Positions 33,824-43,804 of a stretch of DNA of 64,000 nt are shown here, one piece after another. Source of the DNA: JANNSX01 sp046348995 (GTDB lineage: Bacteria; Pseudomonadota; Alphaproteobacteria; Rhizobiales; Hyphomicrobiaceae). The notes below the pieces were generated by a model, which saw only the letters and a list, made by a program, of their open reading frames with translations, was not told where the DNA came from and did no database searches. A program made the position numbers and the translations under genes. The stretch spans positions 124,001 to 188,000 of the forward strand of contig JAXMDB010000008.1 in the NCBI GenBank assembly GCA_046348995.1, written 5' to 3'. How positions within the stretch are numbered: the stretch's first letter is position 1; the number at the start of each line of letters is the position of its first letter.

Positions 33824-35167
33824 TCACAGAGCCTTAGCGGGACGCTTGGCTGTCCGGGAGCGTGATGCGGCTTTCGGCTTGCCGGTGCTTGGCATGGGCG
33901 CTGTCTGCCAATCGGCCAACCGATCGAGACCGATCAGCTCCTCGTAGCTCTGCCGGGGTCTCACCACCGCGGCCCGGCTGCCGTTGACGATCACCTCCGG
34001 CACGAGCCGGCGCGAGTTGTACGTCCCGGACTGGGCGGCGCCGTAGGCCCCCGCCGTCATGAAGGCGATGAGATCGCCGGCGCTAAGCTTCGGCAGCGCC
34101 CGGTTGAGCGCCAGATAGTCCCCCGTCTCGCAGACGGGTCCGACCACATCGGCGTACTGCTCGGCCGTGCCCGCGCGCGGCTTCTTGACCGGCCAGATGT
34201 CGTGATAGGCGTCGTAGAGCGTCGGCCGGATGAGGTCGTTCATCGCGGCATCGACGATCACGAAGGTGCGCTCGGCGCCCTTCTTCACATAGACGACCTT
34301 GGCCACCAGGATGCCGGCATTGCCGACGATCATGCGGCCCGGCTCGAAATAGACCTTCACGCCCAAATCGGCGACGGCATTGCGCGCGGCCGCCGCGTAC
34401 TCGTCCGGATGCGGTGGCACATCGTTGCCGCCCCGGTAGGGCACGCCCAGACCACCGCCGAGATCGACGTGGTCTATCGGATGCCCGGCCGCGCGCAGCG
34501 TCCCCACCATCTCGCGCATGAGCGCAAAGGCGCGGCGGAACGGCTCGAGCTCCGTGATCTGGCTGCCGATGTGCATATGGACGCCGGAGACCTTGATGCC
34601 CGGCAGCTTGGCGGCCTTGGCATAAAGGCGCGGAGCATCGGCGAACGGGACGCCGAACTTCGTCTCGGCCTTGCCGGTGGCGATCTTGCGATGGGTCTTG
34701 GGATCGACATCCGGATTGACGCGAATAGCGATCTCGGCCGTCGCGCCGAGCCCCTTGGCGACCTCGCTCAGGGCGACGAGCTCGGGCTCGGACTCGACGT
34801 TGAATAGCCGCACCCCCGACCGCAACGCGAAGGCCATCTCCTCCCGCGTCTTGCCGACGCCGGCGAAGACGATCTTCTCGGCCGCAACGCCCGCCGCCAG
34901 CGCCCGCCGGATCTCGCCTTCCGACACCACGTCCATGCCGGCGCCGAGATCGGCCAGGGTCTTGATGACCGCCTGATTGGAATTGGCCTTGATGGCATAG
35001 CAGACGAGATGATCGAGCCCGCGATAGGCCTGCTCCAGCACCTGATAGTGGCGCACGATCGTCGCCGTCGCATAGCAATAGAACGGCGTGCCGATCTCGG
35101 CCGCGAGCGCCGTCAGATCGACATCCTCGGCGTGGAGGAGGCCCTTACGGTAGGTGAAGTGATGCAT
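33824..35167 (-). CDS. lysA: Diaminopimelate decarboxylase
   Basis: PLP enzyme that converts meso-diaminopimelate to L-lysine. The PLP Lys is in LVCYAIKANSNQ (Lys60). VSGVHMHIGSQI, HVDLGGGLGVPY, YFEPGRMIVGNAG and GPVCETGDYLA (active-site Cys) follow in order. The ATG at 35,167 is preferred; a longer reading adds 22 residues. The C-terminus has a Lys/Arg/Ser-rich tail of about 25 aa. It follows lptM in the argH cluster, as in related genomes. Confidence 0.95.
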   Translation of the reverse strand: MHHFTYRKGLLHAEDVDLTALAAEIGTPFYCYATATIVRHYQVLEQAYRGLDHLVCYAIKANSNQAVIKTLADLGAGMDVVSEGEIRRALAAGVAAEKIVFAGVGKTREEMAFALRSGVRLFNVESEPELVALSEVAKGLGATAEIAIRVNPDVDPKTHRKIATGKAETKFGVPFADAPRLYAKAAKLPGIKVSGVHMHIGSQITELEPFRRAFALMREMVGTLRAAGHPIDHVDLGGGLGVPYRGGNDVPPHPDEYAAAARNAVADLGVKVYFEPGRMIVGNAGILVAKVVYVKKGAERTFVIVDAAMNDLIRPTLYDAYHDIWPVKKPRAGTAEQYADVVGPVCETGDYLALNRALPKLSAGDLIAFMTAGAYGAAQSGTYNSRRLVPEVIVNGSRAAVVRPRQSYEELIGLDRLADWQTAPMPSTGKPKAASRSRTAKRPAKAL

Positions 35168-35267
35168 GTGGCGCGGCTCGGGCAGGGGGGCAAAACCTGC
35201 CAGTGATGTGACAGGTTGCGCCGAGGCAGGCAATGGCGATCGAGCAGAGCCGTTACCGGCTTATGAG

Positions 35268-35447
35268 CTAGAGGATCCCGTCGAGGATGAAATCCTTGTG
35301 CGCCTTCGGCTGATCCGGCGCCACCGCGGCCGGCTCGTCGGCCGAGCCCGGCGGCGGCTCGAGCGGCCCACGCACGCCACACGCCGAGAGCGCGATCGCG
35401 ATCGCGGCCAGCAGCATCAGTATTCCAAGCGGGCGGGCCAAGGCCAT
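35268..35447 (-). CDS. lptM: LptM/YifL-type small lipoprotein, 59 aa
   Basis: The sequence MALARPLGILMLLAAIAIAL runs into the lipobox LSAC with Cys23, then GVRGPLEPPPGS, the family hallmark GxxGPLxxP. LptM helps the LptD/E outer-membrane translocon to mature. The position between argH and lysA is the conserved one. Start ATG 35,447; the upstream reading adds an Arg-rich extension. Confidence 0.88.
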   Translation of the reverse strand: MALARPLGILMLLAAIAIALSACGVRGPLEPPPGSADEPAAVAPDQPKAHKDFILDGIL

Positions 35448-35525
35448 GTCAGGCTCCGGGACGAATGCGCAGCGTGCGCGCAGAAGGCTAGTCAAACGGG
35501 GCGGCAGCATGGCCGCTCCCCCTCT

Positions 35526-36950
<1,425 letters not shown>

Positions 36951-36978
36951 GCCGGCATCCTTCGGAGTATGTGAGGCC

Positions 36979-37641
36979 ATGACCACGGATCCATCGCAAA
37001 AGGGCGCGCCCCGGCCCATCGTCTATATCGCGGCAGCACTGCTCGCGGCCGTGGCCGGGTTCGGCGCGGTATACGTGAGCCTGCCGCCCGCTGTCCATGA
37101 CGAGACGCCGGCCGAGGTTACCACGGCGCCCGCGGCCGCTCCCGCCGAGGGCTCTCCGCTCAAGGCCTACGCCCGGGGCAAGATGGTCACCTTCGTCGCC
37201 AAGGCGGCGCCCGAGGCTTTGCCCGAGATCGCGTTCCAGGATGCATCCGGCAAAGCGCGCAGCCTCGCCGAATGGAAGGGCCGCGTCGTGCTGCTCAACG
37301 TCTGGGCCACCTGGTGCGCGCCCTGCCGCCGCGAGATGCCCTCGCTCGATCGACTGAAGCAGGCGATGGGCTCCAAGGACTTCGACGTCGTGGCGCTGTC
37401 GACGGACCGCGACGGCATAACGAAAGCCAAGGCCTTCCTCGAGGAGATCAAGGTCGGGGCGCTCGAGCCGCTCGTCGACCCGACGGGCAAGAGCGCTGCG
37501 GCGCTGAAAGTCGTCGGCATGCCGGCGACGCTCTTGATCGACGCCCAAGGCCACGAGATCGGCCGCGTGACCGGCCCCGCCGAATGGGATTCGGAGGAGG
37601 CCAAACGCCTGATCGAGGCCGCGATCAAGGGCGCCTCCTGA
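36979..37641 (+). CDS. tlpA: TlpA-family thiol:disulfide interchange protein, 220 aa
   Basis: Membrane-anchored periplasmic thioredoxin that keeps thiols reduced, for example for cytochrome oxidase copper sites. An N-terminal anchor helix (IVYIAAALLAAVAGFGAVYV) precedes an Ala/Pro linker and the thioredoxin fold. The active site is WATWCAPCRREMPSL (Cys113/Cys116), and the cis-Pro is in VVGMPATLLID. Its ATG is only 28 bases from the divergent argH start, so the promoters must overlap the opposite genes. A 6-bp GC hairpin (37,672-37,690) follows. Confidence 0.92.
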   Translation: MTTDPSQKGAPRPIVYIAAALLAAVAGFGAVYVSLPPAVHDETPAEVTTAPAAAPAEGSPLKAYARGKMVTFVAKAAPEALPEIAFQDASGKARSLAEWKGRVVLLNVWATWCAPCRREMPSLDRLKQAMGSKDFDVVALSTDRDGITKAKAFLEEIKVGALEPLVDPTGKSAAALKVVGMPATLLIDAQGHEIGRVTGPAEWDSEEAKRLIEAAIKGAS

Positions 37642-37892
37642 CGAATCGCCGAGGCTATCAGTCGTCGAGAAAGGCCCGTGGAATGGGCCTTCCTGAGTTG
37701 TAATGTCGCGTTTCCGCCCAAAAAACGCACTTTTTGCCGTGTCATTCGTTGCGGACACGCCACTTATCCCCTGTTTTCGGGCACTTCCTGCGATTGCCCG
37801 TTTTAACGCCAGGGGAAATCACCTATTGGCGACGAACGGGCTCGAAACGGGTCCGCGAAATTCATCGACTGGGAAAGAACGGAAAAACACCC

Positions 37893-38237
37893 ATGAAAAA
37901 GGCGAAGAAGGTCGTTGCGGCGAAGGCAGCCACGAAGTCTGCGAAGTCCTCGGGCAAGGTCGAGACCGTCACCCTGAAGCACCTGGCGGCGGCGCTCGCC
38001 GAGGCGCACGAGATCCCGAAGAAGCAGGCCGTCGAGATGCTGACCGACATGGTCACGATGATCGGCAAGCACCTGAAGAAGGGCATGCGCGTCCGGATGC
38101 CCGGCCTCGGCATCATGCAGGTCCGCAACCGCCCCGCTCGCATGGGCCGCAACCCGGCGACCGGCGAAGCCATCAAGATCAAGGCTTCCAAGAAGGTCGC
38201 CTTCCGCGTTGCCAAGGAGCTCAAGGAGAGCATCTGA
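37893..38237 (+). CDS. HU/IHF-family DNA-binding protein, 114 aa
   Basis: Histone-like dimeric DNA-bending protein. A Lys/Ala-rich N-terminal extension (MKKAKKVVAAKAATKSAKSS, about 22 aa) precedes the HU core, with VTLKHLAAALAEAHEIPKKQ and AVEMLTDMVTMIGKHLKKGM. The beta-arm region is RVRMPGLGIMQVRNRPARMG followed by RNPATGEAIKIKASKKVAFR. The basic extension resembles eukaryotic-H1-like tails and is longer than standard HU. Start ATG 37,893. A terminator follows at 38,307. Confidence 0.92.
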   Translation: MKKAKKVVAAKAATKSAKSSGKVETVTLKHLAAALAEAHEIPKKQAVEMLTDMVTMIGKHLKKGMRVRMPGLGIMQVRNRPARMGRNPATGEAIKIKASKKVAFRVAKELKESI

Positions 38238-38306
38238 GGCGAGATCGCCCGCGCTGTGTGATGCGGCGAGGGCACGCGCTTCTGATGACTTTCGTTTGAT
38301 CCGCAG

Positions 38307-38340
38307 ACGCCGGGGCGTAAGCTCCGGCGTTTGTGTTTGT
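38307..38340 (+). terminator. Intrinsic terminator after the HU-like gene
   Basis: ACGCCGG (38,307-38,313) and CCGGCGT (38,324-38,330) form a 7-bp stem with a 10-base loop, followed by TTGTGTTTGT. The tail is T-rich with interruptions. Confidence 0.6.
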
Positions 38341-38371
38341 GGGGTTGTTCGATTGTCAAAGAGCGGGTGAG

Positions 38372-38877
38372 AGGGAGTAGGGAATAGGGAGTAGGGAGTA
38401 GGGACGTGCACCTTTCTATTCGCTATTCGCCGCTCGCGACTCGCTGCCTTCAGACAACGCTCCGCCGTCCTCCGCGATCCATTTCGGACCCGAGAGCATG
38501 CTCAATCCGGAGGGACGGGGTGGCCGGCCCATGTTCAAATTCAATCGGATGTGGCCTTCGCCACCCCGCCGTCATCGAGAGCTTTGCCGCCGCCGTGGGT
38601 TTCCGAGGCGTGAGCCCCAGGTGGAAACCCCTCGCCTACATCCGGGGCGAGAGTAGTTCGGGTCGGGTTCTCCCCGGTCCCGAACGGCAGGTGAGCGCCG
38701 GATAGCTTATGTCCGGCACCTTCGACGCGCCCCGCTACCGACCGACCAGCGCGCCTGTCGATCCTCCGGTCACGGGGTTGAGGCCAAGTATCCGCGAGGT
38801 ATTGAGTGCGGGGATAAGTATCGGCGGGATTGTCGAGGATATGGTGAATGGGAACGAAACGCTTGTGGGCTTTGCTG
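38372..38877. repeat. Diverged intergenic element, copy B (related to 3600-4050)
   Basis: It starts with four heptamers (AGGGAGT, AGGGAAT, AGGGAGT, AGGGAGT at 38,372-38,399), then two CTATTCG heptamers (38,416-38,429). The 16-mer GCTCCGCCGTCCTCCG is at 38,459-38,474, GGGGATAA at 38,810, GGTGAATGG at 38,843-38,851, and GGGCTTTGC just after. The same landmarks in the same order occur in copy A near dnaN. No supported gene lies within it. Confidence 0.55.
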
Positions 38878-39012
38878 CCCCTCACCCTTCCCTCTCCCCG
38901 CAAGCGGGGAGAGGAGGATGCCCGGTGCGTCCCTCACGCGTAAGGAGAGCACAGCGCCGGCCTCCTCTCCCCGAAGCGAAGCGTACGGGGAGAGGGAAGG
39001 GTGAGGGGCAGC
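38874..39012. repeat. 139-bp palindromic element with perfect 27-bp arms
   Basis: The arm at 38,874-38,900 starts GCTGCCCCTCACCCTTCCCT and is exactly repeated inverted at 38,986-39,012. The central part has further inverted parts (CTCTCCCCG with CGGGGAGAG). It is a typical mobile intergenic palindrome, capable of a long hairpin in DNA or RNA. It resembles, in style but not sequence, the element at 7768-7931. Confidence 0.85.
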
Positions 39013-39436
39013 CACAAAGGAAATCGTTGCCACACGACGCCCGTCATCCTCGCGCGTCGCCAGCGCGGGAATCCAGGAGAACCTTCGGCCATTGGCCGTC
39101 CATAGTGCGCCTCCGCTCCGCACGGACGGCGGCCGCCCAGACAAGCTCGAGAGTCGAATGCGCCAACCACTCGACATGAGATCGAGCCCTTGATCGGGCG
39201 CATTGCCACTGACCGCGACGTCACGCTCAGTCTTGGGTGGCTAGGCGGCCGCCTACGCGGCCGTGACGGTGGTAGAGGTGAGGGCATGCTGCTAACTGCG
39301 CCGCTGATGGATGACTACCGGATTCTCCGAGTAGGGGAGTTCGAAGCGACAGCAAGTAGATTCAATGCTGTCGCAGTCAGCCTTCATGGGCTATATCGGA
39401 CCGACGTAAGGTCCCATTCTTGCTCGGACTTCGGTG
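39013..39436. other. Gene-free stretch before the TIR-like gene
   Basis: Nothing supportable is seen here. A plus-strand ORF from 39,190 overlaps the TIR-like gene in another frame and has no family resemblance or codon bias, so it is not called. The part nearest 39,436 is less GC-rich, like the following gene, and probably holds its promoter. Confidence 0.35.
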
Positions 39437-40138
39437 ATGCCCGCCCTACCACTACAGCGCCCATCGCTTTTCATCGGCTCATCGACTGAAGGCAGGTACA
39501 TCGCCGACGCGATCGAGTTCAATCTAGCGGCAGATGCTGAGGTCACAACGTGGCCTCAGGGCGTTTTCGTTCCCAATCACGGATATCTTGAGTCTCTCGT
39601 GAATGCGCTAGATCGATTCGACTTTGCCATCTTGGTGCTCACGCCAGATGATGTTGTGAGCGAACGCGACGCGGTCGTACAGGTGCCACGTGCTAACGTC
39701 ATGTTTGAACTCGACCTGTTTATGGGACGCCTTGGCCGCAACAGAACGTTTGCGGTCTGTAGCGACGACCCCGCAATGCGGCTACCTAGCGACCTCGCAG
39801 GAGCCAGCTTCCTGTCGTTCCAAGCCAACCGATTTGATCGGAACTGGAATGCCGCAACGAGCCCAGCATGTTCCACGATAAGAAAGCACATTCGGGAAAT
39901 GGGCACCGCTGAGGCGCGAACGCTCAAAAGGCTGTCGACCGCGACAGAAACGATAGAGGGTGTCACTAATCAGTTTGAGCGCATCATATATCTTATGGCG
40001 CGCTCGCGTGTGTTGGAGCTGGACCTAATTCAAAAGCAATTCGGTCTATTGCTACCGCCCGACTTCGTGGAGCGCCTGACAACCGATCTAAATGCTCTAA
40101 AGGCTGAAACCGAGCCAAAATCACCCGTCACGCAGTAG
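39437..40138 (+). CDS. Stand-alone TIR-like (Cap12-type nucleotide-binding) protein, 233 aa
   Basis: The N-terminal domain (about 8-125) matches the TIR-like family found in Cap12-type CBASS effectors and other NADases: LFIGSSTEGRYIADAIEFNL, AEVTTWPQGVF, ALDRFDFAILVLTPDDV, then NVMFELDLFMGRLGR with the likely catalytic Glu, and LPSDLAGASFLSF. The C-terminal 100 residues are helical and unrecognised. Start is ATG 39,437 or GTG 39,434, without a strong ribosome binding site. There is no cyclase or sensor next to it. Lower GC than its neighbours and adjacent repeats suggest transfer. A defence role is inferred from family. Confidence 0.82.
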   Translation: MPALPLQRPSLFIGSSTEGRYIADAIEFNLAADAEVTTWPQGVFVPNHGYLESLVNALDRFDFAILVLTPDDVVSERDAVVQVPRANVMFELDLFMGRLGRNRTFAVCSDDPAMRLPSDLAGASFLSFQANRFDRNWNAATSPACSTIRKHIREMGTAEARTLKRLSTATETIEGVTNQFERIIYLMARSRVLELDLIQKQFGLLLPPDFVERLTTDLNALKAETEPKSPVTQ

Positions 40139-40153
40139 GCGCCTAACGGCACC

Positions 40154-41083
40154 CTACCTTGTCGGCACCGGGACTTCACCGCGATAGTCATAGAACCCGC
40201 GCTTGGTCTTGCGGCCGAGCCAGCCGGCTTCGACGTATTTGACCAAGAGCGGACACGGGCGGTACTTGGAATCCGCCAGGCCCTCGTAGAGCACCTGCAT
40301 CACCGACAGGCAGGTATCCAAGCCGATGAAATCGGCGAGCTCGAGCGGCCCCATCGGGTGGTTGGCGCCCAGGCGCATGGCCTTGTCGATCGCTTCCACT
40401 CCGCCGACGCCTTCGTACAGCGTGTAGACGGCCTCGTTGATCATCGGCAGCAGGATGCGGTTGACGATGAAGGCCGGAAAATCCTCCGACACCGCGATCG
40501 TCTTGCCCAGGCTCTCGACGAAGCCGCGCGAGGTGTTGAACGTGTCGTCCTCGGTGGCGATGCCGCGGATGAGCTCGACGAGCTCCATCACCGGCACCGG
40601 ATTCATGAAGTGCATGCCGATGAAGCGATCCGGACGGTCGGTCGCGGCGGCCAGACGCGTGATCGAGATCGACGACGTATTCGTCGCCAGCATCGCGTCT
40701 CTCTTCAAATGCGGACAGAGCGCGATGAAGATCTTCTTCTTGACGTCCTCGTCCTCGGTCGCCGCCTCGACGACGAGGTCGGCATCGGCGAAGTCGTCGA
40801 GCTTGGGCGCGAAGGTGATGCGCTTGATCGCCGCCGACTTGTCGGCCTCGCTGATCTTGCCGCGCGTCACCTGCCGCATCATGTTCTTCTCGATCAACCC
40901 CACGGAGGTATCGAAACGCTCCTTGGCGATGTCGTTGATGGCGACGTTGTAGCCCGAAAGCGCCACGACGTGGGCGATGCCGGAGCCCATCTGGCCGGCA
41001 CCGACGATGCCGACCTTACGGACCTTGGCGCGCGAGGCGCGAATGGACTCGCTCTCCCCAGCCGGCATCCTTTGCTTGTCCAT
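40154..41083 (-). CDS. hbd: 3-hydroxybutyryl-CoA dehydrogenase
   Basis: NAD(P)-dependent oxidation/reduction of 3-hydroxybutyryl-CoA, in butyrate or polyhydroxybutyrate-related metabolism. The Rossmann motif VGIVGAGQMGSGIAHVVALS, the middle LATNTSSISITRLA with FIGMHFMNPVPVMELVE, and the C-terminal HPMGPLELADFIGLDTCLSV are all standard. ATG 41,083 follows GAAGG; it gives about 20 more N-terminal residues than usual. It follows etfA in the same direction, a standard Hyphomicrobiales order. Confidence 0.93.
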   Translation of the reverse strand: MDKQRMPAGESESIRASRAKVRKVGIVGAGQMGSGIAHVVALSGYNVAINDIAKERFDTSVGLIEKNMMRQVTRGKISEADKSAAIKRITFAPKLDDFADADLVVEAATEDEDVKKKIFIALCPHLKRDAMLATNTSSISITRLAAATDRPDRFIGMHFMNPVPVMELVELIRGIATEDDTFNTSRGFVESLGKTIAVSEDFPAFIVNRILLPMINEAVYTLYEGVGGVEAIDKAMRLGANHPMGPLELADFIGLDTCLSVMQVLYEGLADSKYRPCPLLVKYVEAGWLGRKTKRGFYDYRGEVPVPTR

Positions 41084-41121
41084 CGCCCACATCCTTCAGG
41101 TTGGTCCAGCCGCAGCCGTCG

Positions 41122-42066
41122 CTAGCTTTTGGCTTTCTCGATCTCGGTGGCGAGCTCTGGCAACGCCTGGAAGAGATCGGCGACGAGGCCGTAGTCGGCG
41201 ACCTGGAAGATCGGTGCCTCCTCGTCCTTGTTGATCGCGACGATCACCTTCGAGTCCTTCATGCCAGCGAGATGCTGGATGGCACCCGAGATGCCGACGG
41301 CGATGTAGAGATCCGGCGCCACGACCTTGCCGGTCTGGCCGACCTGGTAGTCGTTGGGGGCGTAGCCCGCATCGACGGCGGCGCGGCTCGCACCCACCGC
41401 CGCGCGCAGCTTGTCGGCCACCGGCTCGATGTACTTGCCGAAGTTCTCGGCCGCCTGCATGCCGCGACCGCCCGAGATGACGATCTTGGCCGAGGTGAGC
41501 TCGGGCCGGTCGGACTTCGAAAGCTCGTTGCGCTCCCACTTGGAGAGGCCGGCAACTCCCGGCACCGCGACCGCATCGATCGAGGCCGAGCCGCCCTCGC
41601 CCGCCGCCGCGAACGAGGCGGTGCGCACCGTCACGACCTTCTTGGCGTCGGTCGACTGGACGGTCTGGATGGCGTTGCCGGCATAGATCGGCCGCTCGAA
41701 CGTGTCGGCCGAGTGAACGCCGGTGATGTCGGAGATCTGCGCGACGTCCATGGAGGCGGCGAGGCGCGGCATGAAGCTCTTGGAGGAGGCAGTCGACGGC
41801 GCGACGATCGCGTCGTAGCCCGCCATCATCGGCTGCACGAGGGCAACCATCTCCTCGGCCAGCCCCTGCTCGAGCTGGGGGGCTTCGGCAAGCTTCACGG
41901 CCTTGACGCCGTCGAGCTTGGCGGCGGCCTCGGCGACCGCGCGGCAGCCGTTGCCGGCGACCAGCACGTGGACGTCCCCACCCATGGCCTTGGCGGCGGT
42001 GAGCGCTTTCGCAGTCACGCCGTTGAGCGACTTGTTGTCATGCTCTGCAACGAGAAGAACAGCCAT
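41122..42066 (-). CDS. etfA: Electron transfer flavoprotein alpha subunit
   Basis: Binds FAD and passes electrons from acyl-CoA dehydrogenases to ETF-quinone oxidoreductase. The start MAVLLVAEHDNKSLNGVTAK is typical. The FAD-binding C-terminal part has VISGGRGMQAAENF, VGQTGKVVAPDLYIAVGISG and AIQHLAGMKDSKVIVAINKD. The 314 aa fit. The gene starts 4 bases after the etfB stop, so it is coupled to etfB. Confidence 0.96.
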   Translation of the reverse strand: MAVLLVAEHDNKSLNGVTAKALTAAKAMGGDVHVLVAGNGCRAVAEAAAKLDGVKAVKLAEAPQLEQGLAEEMVALVQPMMAGYDAIVAPSTASSKSFMPRLAASMDVAQISDITGVHSADTFERPIYAGNAIQTVQSTDAKKVVTVRTASFAAAGEGGSASIDAVAVPGVAGLSKWERNELSKSDRPELTSAKIVISGGRGMQAAENFGKYIEPVADKLRAAVGASRAAVDAGYAPNDYQVGQTGKVVAPDLYIAVGISGAIQHLAGMKDSKVIVAINKDEEAPIFQVADYGLVADLFQALPELATEIEKAKS

Positions 42067-42070
42067 GGCC

Positions 42071-42820
42071 TCAGATCACTCCCGCCTCGGACTTCAGTTT
42101 CTGGACGAGCTCGGCGACGGTTTTCACCTTGACGCCAGCCTTGCGCGACGGCGGCTCGACGGTCTTGAGCACCTTCAGGCGCGGCTTGATGTCGACGCCG
42201 AGATCGGCCGGCTTCTTGATGTCGAGCGGCTTCTTCTTCGCCTTCATGATGTTCGGCAGCGAAGCGTAGCGCGGCTCGTTCAAACGGAGATCCGAGGTGA
42301 CGACGCAGGGCATGTTGACGGTGATCGTCTGCAGGCCGCCGTCGACCTCGCGCGTCACCTGGGCCTTGCCGCCCTCGACGACGATCTTGGAGGCGAAGGT
42401 CGCCTGCGGCCAGCCGAGCATGGCGGCGAGCATCTGACCGGTCTGGTTGCAGTCGTCGTCGATCGCCTGCTTGCCGACGATGACGAGGCCGGGCTGCTCG
42501 GCGGCGACGACCGCCTTGAGGATCTTGGCGACGTTGATCGGCTCGACGATGTCGTCGACCTGCACGAGGATGCCGCGGTCGGCGCCCATGGCGAGCGCGG
42601 TGCGGATCGTCTCCTGCGCCTTGTCCGGGCCGATCGACACGGCGACGATCTCGGTGGCGAGGCCCGCCTCTTTCATCCGGATCGCCTGCTCGACGGAAAT
42701 CTCGTCGAACGGGTTCATGCTCATCTTGACGTTCGCGAGCTCGACGCCCGACCCATCCGATTTGACGCGGATCTTGACGTTGTAATCGACCACCCGTTTG
42801 ACCGGGACGAGGATCTTCAT
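42071..42820 (-). CDS. etfB: Electron transfer flavoprotein beta subunit
   Basis: Partner of EtfA; binds AMP. The sequence MKILVPVKRVVDYNVKIRVK is the family start. NPFDEISVEQAIRMKEAG, GKQAIDDDCNQTGQMLAAML and the signature VNMPCVVTSDLRLNEPRYAS follow. ATG 42,820 is chosen over an upstream ATG with an Arg-rich extension. The 230 bases upstream, toward the rhomboid gene, hold no gene. Confidence 0.96.
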   Translation of the reverse strand: MKILVPVKRVVDYNVKIRVKSDGSGVELANVKMSMNPFDEISVEQAIRMKEAGLATEIVAVSIGPDKAQETIRTALAMGADRGILVQVDDIVEPINVAKILKAVVAAEQPGLVIVGKQAIDDDCNQTGQMLAAMLGWPQATFASKIVVEGGKAQVTREVDGGLQTITVNMPCVVTSDLRLNEPRYASLPNIMKAKKKPLDIKKPADLGVDIKPRLKVLKTVEPPSRKAGVKVKTVAELVQKLKSEAGVI

Positions 42821-43051
42821 CGGCTCCCTGCTCCGTCTGGACACGGCGGCCTTCGAGCCGCCCGATTGACCTTGTCAGATGAGGTCTGGAGCGCAGCCGA
42901 GCTCCCCCCGGGACTGGTGCGCCGCAACCGCTCTTTCGCACACGCGAAATAAGCAGTTGGGGACCGTAAGACCGGGTCTTGGGCAAGTCAATGGCCGCCC
43001 CCCGCGCTGCACTGCGACAAGAGTGCGACAGCGGCCGGCTACGGGCTCAGG

Positions 43052-43774
43052 TCAGGCCGATGTCCGTTCGTCGAACAGGGGCACGCCACGACGGCGCAAG
43101 ACCAGCACCAGGAGGGCACCCGTGACGATGCCGCCGACATGCGCCCACCAGGCGACCTGGGGATCGACGGGCAGGATGGCGAAGGCCACGTTCATGAGCA
43201 CCCAGGCGCCGAGCACCCAGAACGCCCGGATCTTGAGCGGGAAGAAGCGGAACACCAGCACCCAGACGCTCACATTGGGATGCAGGACGAGATAGGCCGC
43301 CACCACGCCGGCGATGGCGGCGCTCGCGCCGATCAAGGGTGCGCTCGGGTCGGCCGTCATGAAGACGTGGGCGAGCCCGCCGGCGATGCCGCAGAGCAGA
43401 TAGAAGATCAGGAATTTGACGTGACCTAGTGCGTCCTCGACGTTGTCGCCGAACACCCACAGGAACAACATGTTGCCGAGGAGGTGCAGGACGTCGCCGT
43501 GCAGGAACTGGTAGGAGATCAGCGTCAGCGGCTCGGGGATCCAGGCGAAGGACGGGGCAGAGCAGCCGTCCAGCGTCGCCTGCGTGCCGAAGATCTCGAC
43601 CGGCACGACGCCGAACAGCTTGGCGACGACCATCTGGCCGCAGATGTCCGATTGCAGCAAATCCGGCAGCTGCAGGCCGACGAACACCGCGATGTTGATG
43701 GCGATAAGCCCGACCGTCACGTACTGGTAGGTAATGCTGCGCAGCCGGTTCTCGTCGCGGATCGGAACGAACAT
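43052..43774 (-). CDS. Rhomboid-family intramembrane serine protease, 240 aa
   Basis: Cleaves transmembrane substrates within the bilayer. Motifs: FLHGDVLHLLGNMLFLWVFG, the catalytic Ser in GASAAIAGVVAAYL, and the catalytic His in WWAHVGGIVTGALL. About six to seven membrane segments. Start ATG 43,774. It sits between the adenosyltransferase gene and etfB on the same strand, an extra gene in the usually contiguous block. Confidence 0.92.
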   Translation of the reverse strand: MFVPIRDENRLRSITYQYVTVGLIAINIAVFVGLQLPDLLQSDICGQMVVAKLFGVVPVEIFGTQATLDGCSAPSFAWIPEPLTLISYQFLHGDVLHLLGNMLFLWVFGDNVEDALGHVKFLIFYLLCGIAGGLAHVFMTADPSAPLIGASAAIAGVVAAYLVLHPNVSVWVLVFRFFPLKIRAFWVLGAWVLMNVAFAILPVDPQVAWWAHVGGIVTGALLVLVLRRRGVPLFDERTSA

Positions 43775-43804
43775 GCGAACTTTCCTTACGACGAGACCGC
43801 CCGG

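Noticed and set aside
38372..38404. CRISPR-like array from the AGGGAGT heptamers
   Set aside because: Repeats are only seven bases, directly adjacent, with no spacers and no cas genes in the window.
39190..39489. Plus-strand 99-aa ORF before the TIR-like gene as a partner protein
   Set aside because: Overlaps the TIR-like gene in another frame and has no plausible start signal or domain.
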